Of a stretch of DNA of 64,000 bases, positions 25,889 through 34,140 are shown piece after piece. Origin of the DNA: Pseudomonas grimontii (GTDB lineage Bacteria > Pseudomonadota > Gammaproteobacteria > Pseudomonadales > Pseudomonadaceae). The stretch covers positions 1 through 64,000 of the forward strand of contig NZ_VFES01000010.1 in NCBI RefSeq assembly GCF_007858185.1, written 5' to 3'. The notes under the pieces were generated by a model. The model made no database searches. It was not told where the DNA came from and worked only from the letters and a program-made list of their open reading frames with translations. How positions within the stretch are numbered: the stretch's first letter is position 1; each line of letters opens with the position of its first letter. Both the position numbers and the translations under genes were made by a program.

Positions 25889-25908
25889 ATGCCTGCTGTA
25901 TTTGTTAT

Positions 25909-25986
25909 GGCGGCTGTGCGTGGGAGATCCTTCGGGGTCTGCCGGGGTCCGATATGCCCGGTCTTGCACACCTGCGCACAGCTGCC
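25909..25986 (+). ncRNA. Structured RNA element (three-way junction) upstream of DUF6124
   Basis: GGCGGCTGTGCG (25909-25920) pairs along all 12 positions, with one G-U, to CGCACAGCTGCC (25975-25986). Inside are two hairpins: AGATCC-TTCG-GGGTCT (25925-25940), capped by the very stable cUUCGg tetraloop, and CCGGG-N10-CCCGG (25942-25961). A single-stranded TCTTGCACACCTG follows before the closing strand. The architecture is that of a structured RNA, not chance sequence. It ends 59 nt before the DUF6124 ATG. I cannot name the family; a phage C4-type antisense RNA or a cis-regulatory leader are options. Confidence 0.6.
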
Positions 25987-26045
25987 ACCTTAATTCGCGT
26001 GCAGCGGAAGAGGGCAGTTTCCATCACATATCGGAGTTGTAAGTC

Positions 26046-26306
26046 ATGGTCAAACCTACCCCCAATCCGCCCGCAAGCCTCTTCACCGTAAACCCCCACC
26101 AAAACACCGAAACCCTGCTGGTCAACGCCAGCGAAACCCTGTCCTCCCTCAGCGCACTCACCTGCAACCTGGCCTTCGACCTGGACACTTCCCAGCGCGC
26201 CATCATGCTCGGGATCCAGCAAATGGCCGAGTTGAGGCAGTTGCTGGTGGAACGGGCGCTGGAGCAGGTCAGCCCTTCGCTGGAAAAGGTCCCAAGCAGG
26301 GACTGA
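26046..26306 (+). CDS. DUF6124 (DUF3077-type) small protein
   Basis: This 86-aa acidic helical protein begins MVKPTPNPP and contains TETLLVNASETLSSLSAL and a C-terminal helix MAELRQLLVERALEQV. This is the pattern of the Pseudomonas-specific DUF6124/DUF3077 family, present in several copies per P. fluorescens-type genome, function unknown. GGAG precedes the ATG by about 10 nt. There is no signal peptide or membrane helix. It is a single gene, preceded by the structured RNA at 25909-25986 and followed by a repeat cluster. Confidence 0.75.
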   Translation: MVKPTPNPPASLFTVNPHQNTETLLVNASETLSSLSALTCNLAFDLDTSQRAIMLGIQQMAELRQLLVERALEQVSPSLEKVPSRD

Positions 26307-26370
26307 TCAGTCCCTTTTTGGGACCGCAATCTCACAGACACCAGTGAGCAAATGTGGGAGGGGGCTTGCC

Positions 26371-26541
26371 CTAATGCCAGTCAGTTAAGCGAAAGTGATT
26401 CACTGTAGGAGCGAGGGGGACGCCTAGTTCTTGCTCGCGAAAAACGCCCAGGCAACGCGTTCATTCTCGATAAGCACGGTGGCCCTGAGTTCTTCGCGAG
26501 CAAGCTCGCTCCTACAAAAAGCCTTAACTGAACGGCATTAG
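26371..26541. mobile_element. MITE-like element, TAATGCC termini (about 171 bp)
   Basis: The left end TAATGCCAGTCAGTTAAG and right end CTTAACTGAACGGCATTA are reverse complements at 16 of 18 positions. Inside is another REP-type palindrome (TGTAGGAGCGAG... / ...CTCGCTCCTACA). The element interrupts the left arm of a REP doublet. It has no coding capacity. Size is close to the short repeat families of about 178 bp described in P. fluorescens; identity with them is inferred. Flanking GGGCTTGCCC and GGGCAAGCCC are inverted, not direct, so no target duplication is clear. Confidence 0.75.
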
Positions 26542-26604
26542 GGCAAGCCCCCGATGGCTGAGTGTCAGTTGATACATCACTTAGCTGACCCACCGCCATC
26601 GGGG

Positions 26605-26810
26605 CATAAGTATCTACACATCTTGAGCCGAGCCCCCTGCGTAGATACCGTCTTATCCAGCACCGCGTAAAACCCCGTAGCAGCTGCCGAGCCCCGGCGA
26701 GGCTGCGTCGGCCGCGACTCGAGCTTGAATCGGCAGCGCGCCTGACGCAGCCTCGCTTGCGCTCGACAGCTGCTACGCGTGATCCTACTGAAGTTGTGTA
26801 GATACTTATG
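26605..26810. mobile_element. MITE-like element with 10-bp target duplication (206 bp)
   Basis: The left end CATAAGTATCTACACATCTT and the right end AAGTTGTGTAGATACTTATG are inverted repeats matching at 18 of 20 positions. The sequence GCCATCGGGG occurs directly on both sides (26595-26604 and 26811-26820), an exact 10-bp duplication within the right REP arm. The interior carries the GTAGCAGCTGCCGAGCCCCG palindrome also seen at 25425-25519. No open frame of note, so it must have been mobilised in trans. Confidence 0.85.
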
Positions 26811-26882
26811 GCCATCGGGGGCAAGCCCCCTCCCACATTTTTGATCTTCACTGGGCTCGGCTCAGCGTTTGCTGATGCTCCA

Positions 26883-26897
26883 TTACTCAAACCGTAA
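26883..26897. promoter_or_regulatory. Candidate LysR-type (MdcR) operator upstream of mdcA
   Basis: TTAC-N7-GTAA is a 15-bp dyad containing the T-N11-A pattern of LysR-family binding sites. It lies 83 bp upstream of the mdcA ATG, where an activator site would be expected. MdcR as the ligand is inferred from the mdcR gene at the far end of the cluster. Confidence 0.4.
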
Positions 26898-26979
26898 CGA
26901 TCCACCGCCCAGCTTGATTGATGGCCCCCCGAATCACTCCTAAGGTACAGCCCACGACAGCAAACCTCGTGGAGCGACC

Positions 26980-28650
26980 ATGACAACAACAATAACCCCC
27001 GACTCGCGCTGGACGCGGCGGCGTGACGAGAAGCAGCGGCGGCTCGGGCTGGTCAAAAAATACGCAGATGGGGCCGTGTTGCCCAGCGACAAGATCGTCG
27101 AGGCGCTTGAGGCGCTGATCCTTCCCGGCGACCGCGTTGTACTGGAAGGCAACAACCAGAAGCAAGCCGACTTCCTCTCGCGCTCCCTGGCCAAGGCCGA
27201 CCCGGCCAAGCTCCACGATTTGCACATGATCATGCCCAGCGTCGGGCGGTCCGAGCATCTGGACCTGTTTGAAAAGGGCATCGCGCGCAAACTCGACTTT
27301 TCCTTCGCCGGCACCCAATCCCTGCGCATCAGCCAGTTGCTCGAAGACGGCCTGCTGGAAATCGGTGCGATCCACACCTACATCGAACTCTATGCACGGC
27401 TGGTGGTGGACCTGATCCCCAACGTCGTACTTTCCGCCGGTTTCATGGCCGACCGTGCCGGCAATATCTACACTGGCGCCAGCACCGAAGACACTCCCGC
27501 GCTGATCGAACCCGCCGCGTTCAGCGATGGCATCGTAATCGTGCAGGTCAACCAGTTGGTGGACGACGTCACCGATTTACCGCGCGTCGACATCCCCGCC
27601 AGTTGGGTGGATTTTGTGGTGGTGGCCGACAAGCCGTTCTACATCGAGCCGCTGTTCACCCGCGACCCGCGCCATATCAAGCCGGTGCATGTGTTGATGG
27701 CGATGATGGCGATCCGTGGCATTTACGAAAAACACAATGTGCAATCGCTCAACCACGGTATCGGCTTCAACACCGCCGCCATCGAATTGATCCTGCCCAC
27801 CTACGGTGAATTCCTGGGCCTGAAGGGCAAGATCTGCCGCAACTGGACCCTCAACCCGCACCCCACGCTGATCCCCGCCATCGAAAGCGGTTGGGTGGAA
27901 AGCGTGCATTGCTTCGGCACCGAACTGGGCATGGAGAACTACATCGCCGCCCGCCCGGATGTGTTCTTCACCGGCCGCGACGGATCGATGCGTTCCAATC
28001 GGATGTTCTGCCAATTGGCCGGCCAATACGCGGTGGACCTGTTTATCGGCGCCACCCTGCAAGTCGACGGCGACGGCCATTCCAGCACCGTGACCCGTGG
28101 CCGCCTCGCCGGTTTCGGTGGTGCGCCGAACATGGGCCACGACCCGCGCGGTCGCCGCCATGGCACGCCGGCGTGGCTGGATATGCGTCACGACGATGCG
28201 CCGGTCGCGCTGCTGGAGCGCGGCAAAAAGCTCGTGGTGCAGATGGTCGAGACCTTCCAGGAAGGCGGCAAGCCCACCTTCGTCGACACGCTCGACGCCG
28301 TGGAAGTGGCGCGTAAAAGCGGCATGCCCCTGGCGCCGATCATGATCTATGGCGACGATGTCACCCACCTGCTCACCGAAGAAGGCATCGCCTACCTGTA
28401 CAAGGCGCGGTCCCTGGAAGAGCGCCAGGCGATGATCGCCGCCGTCGCCGGGGTGACCGCCATCGGCATGCGCCATAACCCCAAGGACACCGCGCGCATG
28501 CGCCGCGAAGGCCTGATCGCCTTGCCCGAAGATTTGGGCATTCGCCGCACCGACGCCACCCGCGAGTTGTTGGCCGCCAAGAGCGTGGCCGACCTGGTGG
28601 AGTGGTCCGGTGGCCTGTACAACCCGCCCGCCAAATTCAGGAGCTGGTAA
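26980..28650 (+). CDS. mdcA: Malonate decarboxylase alpha subunit (acetyl-ACP:malonate ACP transferase)
   Basis: This 556-aa cytoplasmic subunit of the biotin-independent malonate decarboxylase moves the MdcC acyl carrier from acetate to malonate, giving malonyl-S-ACP. It has the CoA-transferase-like fold with SFAGTQSLRISQLLEDG and GFGGAPNMGHDPRGRRHG, and full family length. GGAG lies 6 nt before the ATG at 26980. The stop abuts the mdcB ATG. It is the first gene of the mdcABCDEGH-madLM operon, behind the candidate LysR site at 26883. Confidence 0.95.
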   Translation: MTTTITPDSRWTRRRDEKQRRLGLVKKYADGAVLPSDKIVEALEALILPGDRVVLEGNNQKQADFLSRSLAKADPAKLHDLHMIMPSVGRSEHLDLFEKGIARKLDFSFAGTQSLRISQLLEDGLLEIGAIHTYIELYARLVVDLIPNVVLSAGFMADRAGNIYTGASTEDTPALIEPAAFSDGIVIVQVNQLVDDVTDLPRVDIPASWVDFVVVADKPFYIEPLFTRDPRHIKPVHVLMAMMAIRGIYEKHNVQSLNHGIGFNTAAIELILPTYGEFLGLKGKICRNWTLNPHPTLIPAIESGWVESVHCFGTELGMENYIAARPDVFFTGRDGSMRSNRMFCQLAGQYAVDLFIGATLQVDGDGHSSTVTRGRLAGFGGAPNMGHDPRGRRHGTPAWLDMRHDDAPVALLERGKKLVVQMVETFQEGGKPTFVDTLDAVEVARKSGMPLAPIMIYGDDVTHLLTEEGIAYLYKARSLEERQAMIAAVAGVTAIGMRHNPKDTARMRREGLIALPEDLGIRRTDATRELLAAKSVADLVEWSGGLYNPPAKFRSW

Positions 28651-29484
28651 ATGCGCGCCCTCAAACTGCACGAACTCAGCCTCGCGGATCGCCTGGCGGA
28701 TATGGCCGTCGATGCGCTGATCGATGAAGCCGACCTGTCGCCCAAGCCTGCCCTGGTGGACCGTCGCGGCAACGGCGCCCACACTGATTTGCACCTGGGG
28801 CTGATGCACGCGTCGGCGCTGTCGCTGTGGCCGATGTTCAAGGAAATGGCGGAGGCCGCGCTTGAATTCGGTGAAGTCGGCTTGCCCCTGCGCGAAGCCC
28901 TCGGCCGTATCGGGCGCGAAGGTGAACAAGCGATGCTCGCCACCACCCACGGCGTGAACACCCATCGCGGTGCGATCTGGGCCCTCGGCCTGCTGACCGC
29001 AGCGGCCGCGCTGGAGCCCGGCGCCATACCACTGAACGCCGCCAGACTCGCCCTGCTCAACGACCGCTACGCCCCGCAACCCCTGAGCCACGGCGCCCAG
29101 GTCGCCCAGCGCTATGGCGCGCGCGGTGCCCGTGAAGAAGCGCAACTGGGCTTTCCGTCGGTGCTGCAACGCGGCCTGCCGCAACTGCATAAAAGCCGCC
29201 AGCAAAACGTCGGTGAACAGAACGCGCGCCTGGACGCCTTGCTCGCGATCATGACCGACCTGGCCGACACCTGCGTGCTCTACCGCGCCGGCCTGGAAGG
29301 CCTGCATGCCATGCAGCGCGGCGCCCAGGCCGTGCTCGACGCGGGCGGCAGTGCAAGCCTCGCCGGGCGCCGCCAATTGCATGAGCTGGACCACCAACTG
29401 TTGGCCCTGAATGCCTCCCCCGGTGGCGCCGCCGACCTGTTGGCCGCCTGCCTGTTTATCGACCGCCTCGACGGAGCGTTGTGA
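28651..29484 (+). CDS. mdcB: Triphosphoribosyl-dephospho-CoA synthase
   Basis: This 277-aa CitG/MdcB-family enzyme makes 2'-(5''-triphosphoribosyl)-3'-dephospho-CoA, the precursor of the MdcC prosthetic group, from dephospho-CoA and ATP. The conserved SPKPALVDRRGNGAHTDL segment lies near residues 30-47 and NTHRGAIWALG near residue 105. It starts immediately after the mdcA stop, and its TGA overlaps the mdcC ATG. Length is as expected. Confidence 0.93.
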   Translation: MRALKLHELSLADRLADMAVDALIDEADLSPKPALVDRRGNGAHTDLHLGLMHASALSLWPMFKEMAEAALEFGEVGLPLREALGRIGREGEQAMLATTHGVNTHRGAIWALGLLTAAAALEPGAIPLNAARLALLNDRYAPQPLSHGAQVAQRYGARGAREEAQLGFPSVLQRGLPQLHKSRQQNVGEQNARLDALLAIMTDLADTCVLYRAGLEGLHAMQRGAQAVLDAGGSASLAGRRQLHELDHQLLALNASPGGAADLLAACLFIDRLDGAL

Positions 29485-29783
29485 TGGAAACCTTATCCTT
29501 TGAATTCCCCGCCGGGCAGCCGCCAAAAGGCCGTGCGCTGGTGGGTTGCGTCGGCTCTGGCGACCTGGAAGTGCTGCTGGAGCCGGGCACGGCCGGCACG
29601 TTGAGTATCCAGGTACAGACCTCGGTGAATGGCGCCGAACAACGCTGGCAGCACCTGTTCGAACGCATCTTCCAAGAGCAGACACCACCGGCCCTGAACA
29701 TTGATATTCACGATTTCGGCGCCACCCCCGGCGTGGTGCGCCTGCGCCTGGAGCAGGGTTTCGAGGAGATCGGCCATGACTGA
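29484..29783 (+). CDS. mdcC: Malonate decarboxylase acyl carrier protein (delta subunit)
   Basis: This 99-aa acyl carrier bears the phosphoribosyl-dephospho-CoA arm. The modified Ser lies in VGCVGSGDLEVLLEP near residue 25. A GTG just upstream (29481) is in frame, but the ATG at 29484 overlaps the mdcB stop and gives the family start METLSFEFP. It overlaps mdcD by 8 nt. It is not related to fatty-acid ACP. Confidence 0.93.
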   Translation: METLSFEFPAGQPPKGRALVGCVGSGDLEVLLEPGTAGTLSIQVQTSVNGAEQRWQHLFERIFQEQTPPALNIDIHDFGATPGVVRLRLEQGFEEIGHD

Positions 29784-30618
29784 CTTGCTCGCCAAACACA
29801 GCTTCGTGGAACTGGGTGCGCGGCAGCGGGCCAAGGCCTTGTTGGATGCCGGCACCTTTCGCGAACTGATCGACCCGTTCCAGCGCGTCATGTCGCCCTG
29901 GCTCAGCCGCCAGGGTGTGGTGCCTCAGGCCGATGACGGCGTGGTGATCGCCAAGGGCAGCATCGGCGACTTGCCTGTGGTGATTGCAGCCATTGAAGGC
30001 AACTTCCAGGGCGGCAGCCTCGGTGAAGTGGGCGGCGCGAAAATCGCCGGTGCCCTGGAGCTGGCGGCCGAAGACAACCGCAAGGGCATCCCGACCCGCG
30101 CGGTGCTGCTGCTGGAAACCGGCGGCGTGCGCTTGCAGGAAGCCAACCTCGGCCTGGCCGCGATTGCCGATATACACGCGGCGATTGTCGACCTGCGCCA
30201 GTACCAGCCGGTGATCGGCGTGGTGGCGGGCAGCGTGGGTTGCTTCGGCGGCATGTCCATCGCGGCCGGGCTGTGCAGTTACCTCGTCGTCACCCGTGAA
30301 GCGCGCCTGGGACTCAACGGCCCGCAAGTGATCGAGCAGGAGGCCGGCCTGGAAGAATACGACTCCCGCGACCGTCCCTTTATCTGGAGCCTCACGGGCG
30401 GAGAGCAACGCTTCAACAGCGGCCTGGCCGACCGTTACGTGGCCGACGATGTGGCGCAGATCCAGCAGACTGTCAGCGCGTTGTTGCAGCAAGGCGTGCC
30501 CGCCCAACAACGCAGTCGCCAGGCTGATTATTACCTCACACGCTTGGCCGAGTTGGACGCCGTACCGCAAATCGACCCGGCGACGGTGCGCGAGCTGTAT
30601 CAAGGAGAACGCTCATGA
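29776..30618 (+). CDS. mdcD: Malonate decarboxylase beta subunit
   Basis: This 280-aa crotonase/carboxyltransferase-fold subunit pairs with MdcE to decarboxylate malonyl-S-ACP to acetyl-S-ACP. Visible signatures are the oxyanion-region GGSLGEVGGAKIAGALELA and GVVAGSVGCFGGMSIAAGLCSY. The start at 29776 (MTDLLAKHSFVELGARQRA) overlaps the end of mdcC, and its stop overlaps mdcE, so production is coupled along the operon. Confidence 0.94.
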   Translation: MTDLLAKHSFVELGARQRAKALLDAGTFRELIDPFQRVMSPWLSRQGVVPQADDGVVIAKGSIGDLPVVIAAIEGNFQGGSLGEVGGAKIAGALELAAEDNRKGIPTRAVLLLETGGVRLQEANLGLAAIADIHAAIVDLRQYQPVIGVVAGSVGCFGGMSIAAGLCSYLVVTREARLGLNGPQVIEQEAGLEEYDSRDRPFIWSLTGGEQRFNSGLADRYVADDVAQIQQTVSALLQQGVPAQQRSRQADYYLTRLAELDAVPQIDPATVRELYQGERS

Positions 30619-31385
30619 GAGGCTTGCAGTGGTTCAACGCCTTGAGCGCCGGCGCTCCCCCTGTAGACGGTTTGCCCGCGTCGCTGAGGGTTGCCGACGG
30701 TGTGTTGGGTGAGCAAACGGTGCGCTTTGTCGCCGTGGTCACCGACGCGCAAAACCGCTTCCCTCGGGCGCGCAATGGTGAAGTCGGCCTGCTCGAAGGC
30801 TGGGGCCTGGCCAAGGCCGTCGATGAGGCCATCGCCCGAGGCGACAAGCGCCCCATCATCGCCATCGTTGATGTGCCGAGCCAAGCCTACGGTCGTCGCG
30901 AAGAAGCCCTCGGCATCCACCAGGCCCTGGCCGCTGCCGCCGACAGCTATGCGCGGGCGCGCCTCGCCGGCCACCCGGTGATTGCGCTGCTGGTGGGCAA
31001 GGCCATGTCCGGTGCGTTCCTGGCCCACGGTTACCAGGCCAACCGTCTGATTGCCTTGCGCGATCCCGGCGTAATGGTGCACGCCATGGGCAAGGCTTCC
31101 GCCGCGCGGGTGACCCTGCGCAGCGTCGAAGAGCTTGAAGCCCTGGCCGCCAGCGTGCCGCCCATGGCCTATGACATCGACAGCTATGCCAGCCTCGGTT
31201 TGCTGTGGGAGACCTTGTCGGTCAGCCAGATAGAACAGCCCACCGCGGACGATGTAGCGCGGGTCAGTGATTGCCTGGTGAATGCGATCAAGGATGTTGG
31301 CTGCACCGATTTGCGCGAACGCCTCGGCGCGCCTAATCGCGCTGCTTCCAGCCATGTTCGCCAACTGCTGCGGGAACAATGGTGA
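30615..31385 (+). CDS. mdcE: Malonate decarboxylase gamma subunit
   Basis: This 256-aa carboxyltransferase-fold partner of MdcD contains AIVDVPSQAYGRREEALGIH and VIALLVGKAMSGAFLAHGYQ, the counterpart of the carboxylase active-site loop. The MdcD-MdcE pair replaces the membrane carboxyl-transfer system of biotin-dependent malonate decarboxylases, so CO2 is released in the cytoplasm. ATGA overlap with mdcD; the stop overlaps mdcG. Confidence 0.94.
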   Translation: MRGLQWFNALSAGAPPVDGLPASLRVADGVLGEQTVRFVAVVTDAQNRFPRARNGEVGLLEGWGLAKAVDEAIARGDKRPIIAIVDVPSQAYGRREEALGIHQALAAAADSYARARLAGHPVIALLVGKAMSGAFLAHGYQANRLIALRDPGVMVHAMGKASAARVTLRSVEELEALAASVPPMAYDIDSYASLGLLWETLSVSQIEQPTADDVARVSDCLVNAIKDVGCTDLRERLGAPNRAASSHVRQLLREQW

Positions 31386-31975
31386 ACGCCCACGACTTGC
31401 TCTGGGGCATGACCCCGGCGCATGTGCCCGCCGACGCACCGGCCTGGGTGCTGGAGGCGCTCGGCGCCGGCCACCCGGTGGTGGTGCGCCGCGCCATTGC
31501 CGAACCGGGCTATGTGGCGGTCGGCGTGCGCGGGCGTTTGCGTGAGCAACGCTTTGCCGCGCGGATGCCGCTGGCGGCGGTGCAGCGGCGGGTGATACCG
31601 GAAGCGTTGCGCGGGGTGATCTCGCCGAGGGATTTACCCGCGTTGCGTGCGCTCGACCAACTGCGGCCGGTGCTGGCGCAGGAGACGTGGGGCGTCACAG
31701 GCAGCGCGGGTTTCGAGTTGGCCAGTGGGATTGAAGCGCTGCATGCCGAGAGTGATCTGGATTTGATGCTGCGCACGCCCGAGCCTTTGGCCCGAGGTGA
31801 GGCTGAAGACCTCCTGGCGATGCTTGATAGGGCTGAGTGCGCCGTCGACCTGCAACTGCAAACCCCGTTCGGCGCCGTCGCCTTACGCGAATGGGCCAGC
31901 GGCTCACGCCGTGTGCTGCTGAAAACCGCCAGCGGCGCGCATCTTGTGCTCGACCCTTGGCAGGCCGTGGCATGA
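31379..31975 (+). CDS. mdcG: Malonate decarboxylase holo-ACP synthase
   Basis: This 198-aa nucleotidyltransferase-type enzyme attaches the MdcB product to the Ser of apo-MdcC. The catalytic acidic cluster is in ESDLDLMLRTPEPL near residues 124-137. Two starts are possible: ATG at 31379 or GTG at 31382; the second gives a GTGA overlap with the mdcE stop, and the products differ by one residue. It ends in ATGA overlap with mdcH. Confidence 0.92.
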   Translation: MVNAHDLLWGMTPAHVPADAPAWVLEALGAGHPVVVRRAIAEPGYVAVGVRGRLREQRFAARMPLAAVQRRVIPEALRGVISPRDLPALRALDQLRPVLAQETWGVTGSAGFELASGIEALHAESDLDLMLRTPEPLARGEAEDLLAMLDRAECAVDLQLQTPFGAVALREWASGSRRVLLKTASGAHLVLDPWQAVA

Positions 31976-32871
31976 GCAGCCTTCTGGTGTTTCCGGGGCA
32001 GGGGGCGCAGCGACCCGGCATGCTCCAGTCGCTGCCCGAACCTGTGCTGGAAGAAGCCAGCGATGCCCTGGGCGAAGACGTGCGCCTGCTCGATTCCGCG
32101 CAAGCCCTGGCCAGTACCCGCGCCGTGCAGCTGTGCCTGTTGATCGCCGGCGTGGCCCACGCCCGTCTGTTGGAGCGCACCCCGGATTACGTGGCGGGCC
32201 TGTCCATCGGCGCTTACCCGGCAGCCGTCATCGCTGGTGCCCTGGATTTTGCCGATGCGGTAAAACTGGTGAACCTGCGTGGCGAACTGATGCAAAGCGC
32301 TTATCCACACGGCTACGGCATGACCGCGATCATCGGCGTGGAGTTATCCACCGTCGAAAACATCCTCGCCGACATCCACAGCCCCGAAACCCCGGTGTAC
32401 CTGGCCAATATCAACGCCGATAACCAGAGCGTGATCGCCGGCAGCGACGAGGCCATGCAGCGTGTTGCCGCGCGCATCAAGGGCAACGGCATCGCCAAGC
32501 GCCTGGCTGTCAGTGTGCCATCCCATTGCGCGCTGCTGGAGCGTCCGGCCGAGGCCCTGGCCCAGGCATTTGTCCCGCTCAAGGCGCCGCGCATCACCTA
32601 CCTGAGCAGCACCCGCGCGCGGCCGATCCACAATCCCGAACAATTGCGCGACGACCTGGCCTTCAACATGTGCCGCGTCGTTGACTGGCGCGGCACCGTA
32701 CAAAGCGCCTACGAGCGCGGTGTGCGCCTGCAAATCGAACTGCCCCCGGGCGCCGTGCTCACCGGCCTGTCACGCCGGGTGTTCGAACAAGGCACGGTGA
32801 TCGCCTGCGAAGGCGCACGCCTGGATACCTTGCAGGCCCTGCTGGAAGAGGAGGAGCGCCGCCACCGATAA
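31972..32871 (+). CDS. mdcH: Malonyl-CoA:ACP transacylase subunit epsilon
   Basis: This 299-aa FabD-like acyltransferase has FPGQGAQRPGM at the N-terminus, the nucleophilic Ser in VAGLSIGAYPAAV, and His in SVPSHCALL. It primes MdcC by loading malonyl from malonyl-CoA; steady turnover then runs by MdcA exchange. The start at 31972 overlaps the mdcG stop. A 67-nt gap follows before madL. Confidence 0.93.
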   Translation: MSSLLVFPGQGAQRPGMLQSLPEPVLEEASDALGEDVRLLDSAQALASTRAVQLCLLIAGVAHARLLERTPDYVAGLSIGAYPAAVIAGALDFADAVKLVNLRGELMQSAYPHGYGMTAIIGVELSTVENILADIHSPETPVYLANINADNQSVIAGSDEAMQRVAARIKGNGIAKRLAVSVPSHCALLERPAEALAQAFVPLKAPRITYLSSTRARPIHNPEQLRDDLAFNMCRVVDWRGTVQSAYERGVRLQIELPPGAVLTGLSRRVFEQGTVIACEGARLDTLQALLEEEERRHR

Positions 32872-32938
32872 AGCACCACCCAAGGCTGTCGAAGCACAAA
32901 AACAACAATTTCGATCGAGCACTTCGAGGACAACAACA

Positions 32939-33343
32939 ATGATTATTTACGGTGTGGCATTGCTGGCGATCTGCACGCTTGCAGGCGTGATCATGGGCGA
33001 CATGCTCGGCGTGTTGCTCGGCGTCAAATCCAACGTGGGCGGGGTAGGAATCGCCATGATCCTGCTGATCTGCGCCCGCCTGTGGATGCAAAAACGCGGC
33101 GGCATGACCAAGGAATGCGAGATGGGCGTGGGCTTTTGGGGCGCCATGTATATCCCCGTGGTGGTGGCGATGGCCGCGCAACAAAACGTGGTGACCGCCT
33201 TGCACGGCGGCCCGGTCGCGGTGCTGGCGGCGATTGGTTCGGTGGTGGTCTGTGGTTGCACCATCGCCCTGATCAGCCGTACGCACAAGGGCGAGCCTCT
33301 GCCTGCCGAAGAGCCGCTGATCGTGCCTGCGGGAGGTCGCTGA
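32939..33343 (+). CDS. madL: Malonate transporter small subunit MadL
   Basis: This 134-aa membrane protein has about four helices (IIYGVALLAICTLAGVIMGD first) and the family VGGVGIAMILLICARLW segment. MadL and MadM together form a malonate:Na+ symporter first described in Malonomonas. Their presence instead of the single-chain MdcF carrier is common in Pseudomonas. It is followed by madM after 1 nt. Confidence 0.92.
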   Translation: MIIYGVALLAICTLAGVIMGDMLGVLLGVKSNVGGVGIAMILLICARLWMQKRGGMTKECEMGVGFWGAMYIPVVVAMAAQQNVVTALHGGPVAVLAAIGSVVVCGCTIALISRTHKGEPLPAEEPLIVPAGGR

Positions 33344-33344
33344 T

Positions 33345-34109
33345 ATGTGGGATCTCATCGAAAAAGGCTTGGAACATAATGGTCTGATCACCGCGTTTGC
33401 CTTTGTTGGCGTGGTGATGTGGATTTCCGTGGTGCTGTCCAAGCGCCTGACGTTCGGGCGTATCCACGGCTCGGCGATTGCCATCGTCATCGGCCTGGTC
33501 CTGGCCTGGGTGGGCGGTACCATTACCGGCGGGCAAAAAGGCTTGGCCGACCTGGCACTGTTCTCCGGAATCGGCCTGATGGGCGGCGCGATGCTGCGTG
33601 ACTTCGCTATCGTTGCCACGGCGTTTGAGGTGCAAGCCACCGAAGCGCGCAAAGCCGGGATGATCGGTGTGATTGCGCTGCTGCTGGGCACGATCCTGCC
33701 GTTTATCGTCGGCGCCAGCATGGCCTGGGTGTTTGGCTATCGCGACGCGATCAGCATGACCACCATCGGCGCGGGTGCCGTGACCTACATCGTCGGCCCG
33801 GTTACCGGTGCGGCGATTGGCGCGACCTCGGATGTGATGGCGCTGTCCATCGCGACCGGGTTGATCAAGGCGATCCTGGTGATGGTCGGCACACCGGTGG
33901 CGGCGCGTTGGATGGGCTTGGATAACCCGCGTTCGGCGATGGTGTTCGGTGGCTTGGCCGGCACCGTGAGCGGCGTGACGGCAGGGCTGGCGGCGACGGA
34001 TCGGCGCTTGGTGCCGTATGGCGCGTTGACGGCGACCTTCCATACCGGGCTTGGATGTTTGCTTGGGCCTTCGTTGCTGTACTTTATTGTGCGTGGGTTG
34101 GTTGGCTAG
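33345..34109 (+). CDS. madM: Malonate transporter large subunit MadM
   Basis: This 254-aa membrane protein has roughly seven to eight helices and the Gly-rich GGTITGGQKGLADLALFSG, TTIGAGAVTYIVGPVTGAA and GGLAGTVSGVTAGLAATD segments. It works with MadL to import malonate for the decarboxylase encoded upstream. It is the last gene of the mdc operon; a REP doublet separates it from convergent mdcR. Confidence 0.93.
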   Translation: MWDLIEKGLEHNGLITAFAFVGVVMWISVVLSKRLTFGRIHGSAIAIVIGLVLAWVGGTITGGQKGLADLALFSGIGLMGGAMLRDFAIVATAFEVQATEARKAGMIGVIALLLGTILPFIVGASMAWVFGYRDAISMTTIGAGAVTYIVGPVTGAAIGATSDVMALSIATGLIKAILVMVGTPVAARWMGLDNPRSAMVFGGLAGTVSGVTAGLAATDRRLVPYGALTATFHTGLGCLLGPSLLYFIVRGLVG

Positions 34110-34140
34110 CTTCGGAAGTTGTGTTGTCTGGTTTGGCCTC

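Larger units (their letters stand above)
26350..26842. repeat. REP doublet interrupted by two nested MITE-like elements
   Basis: The outer arms are AAATGTGGGAGGGGGCTTGC at the left and GGGGGCAAGCCCCCTCCCAC at the right. Between them lie a 171-bp element with TAATGCC termini (26371-26541), about 63 bp of residual REPIN spacer, and a 206-bp element with CATAAGTATC termini (26605-26810). With both removed, a normal-sized REPIN of about 115 bp is left. The cluster separates DUF6124 from the mdc operon and contains no gene. Confidence 0.85.

Noticed and set aside
25375..26045. Prophage or integrative element in the chpC-mdcA interval
   Set aside because: No integrase, tRNA site, phage gene or long direct repeats; only short repeats, a higA remnant and RNA-like structures are seen.
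26381..26992. 203-codon minus-strand frame across the repeat cluster
   Set aside because: It reads through two MITE-like elements and a REP; the composition is that of repeats, not a protein.
27577..30603. Open frame of about 1000 codons on the minus strand opposite mdcA-mdcD
   Set aside because: It is the antisense shadow of strongly biased GC-rich codons in recognised mdc genes; the translation has no family features.
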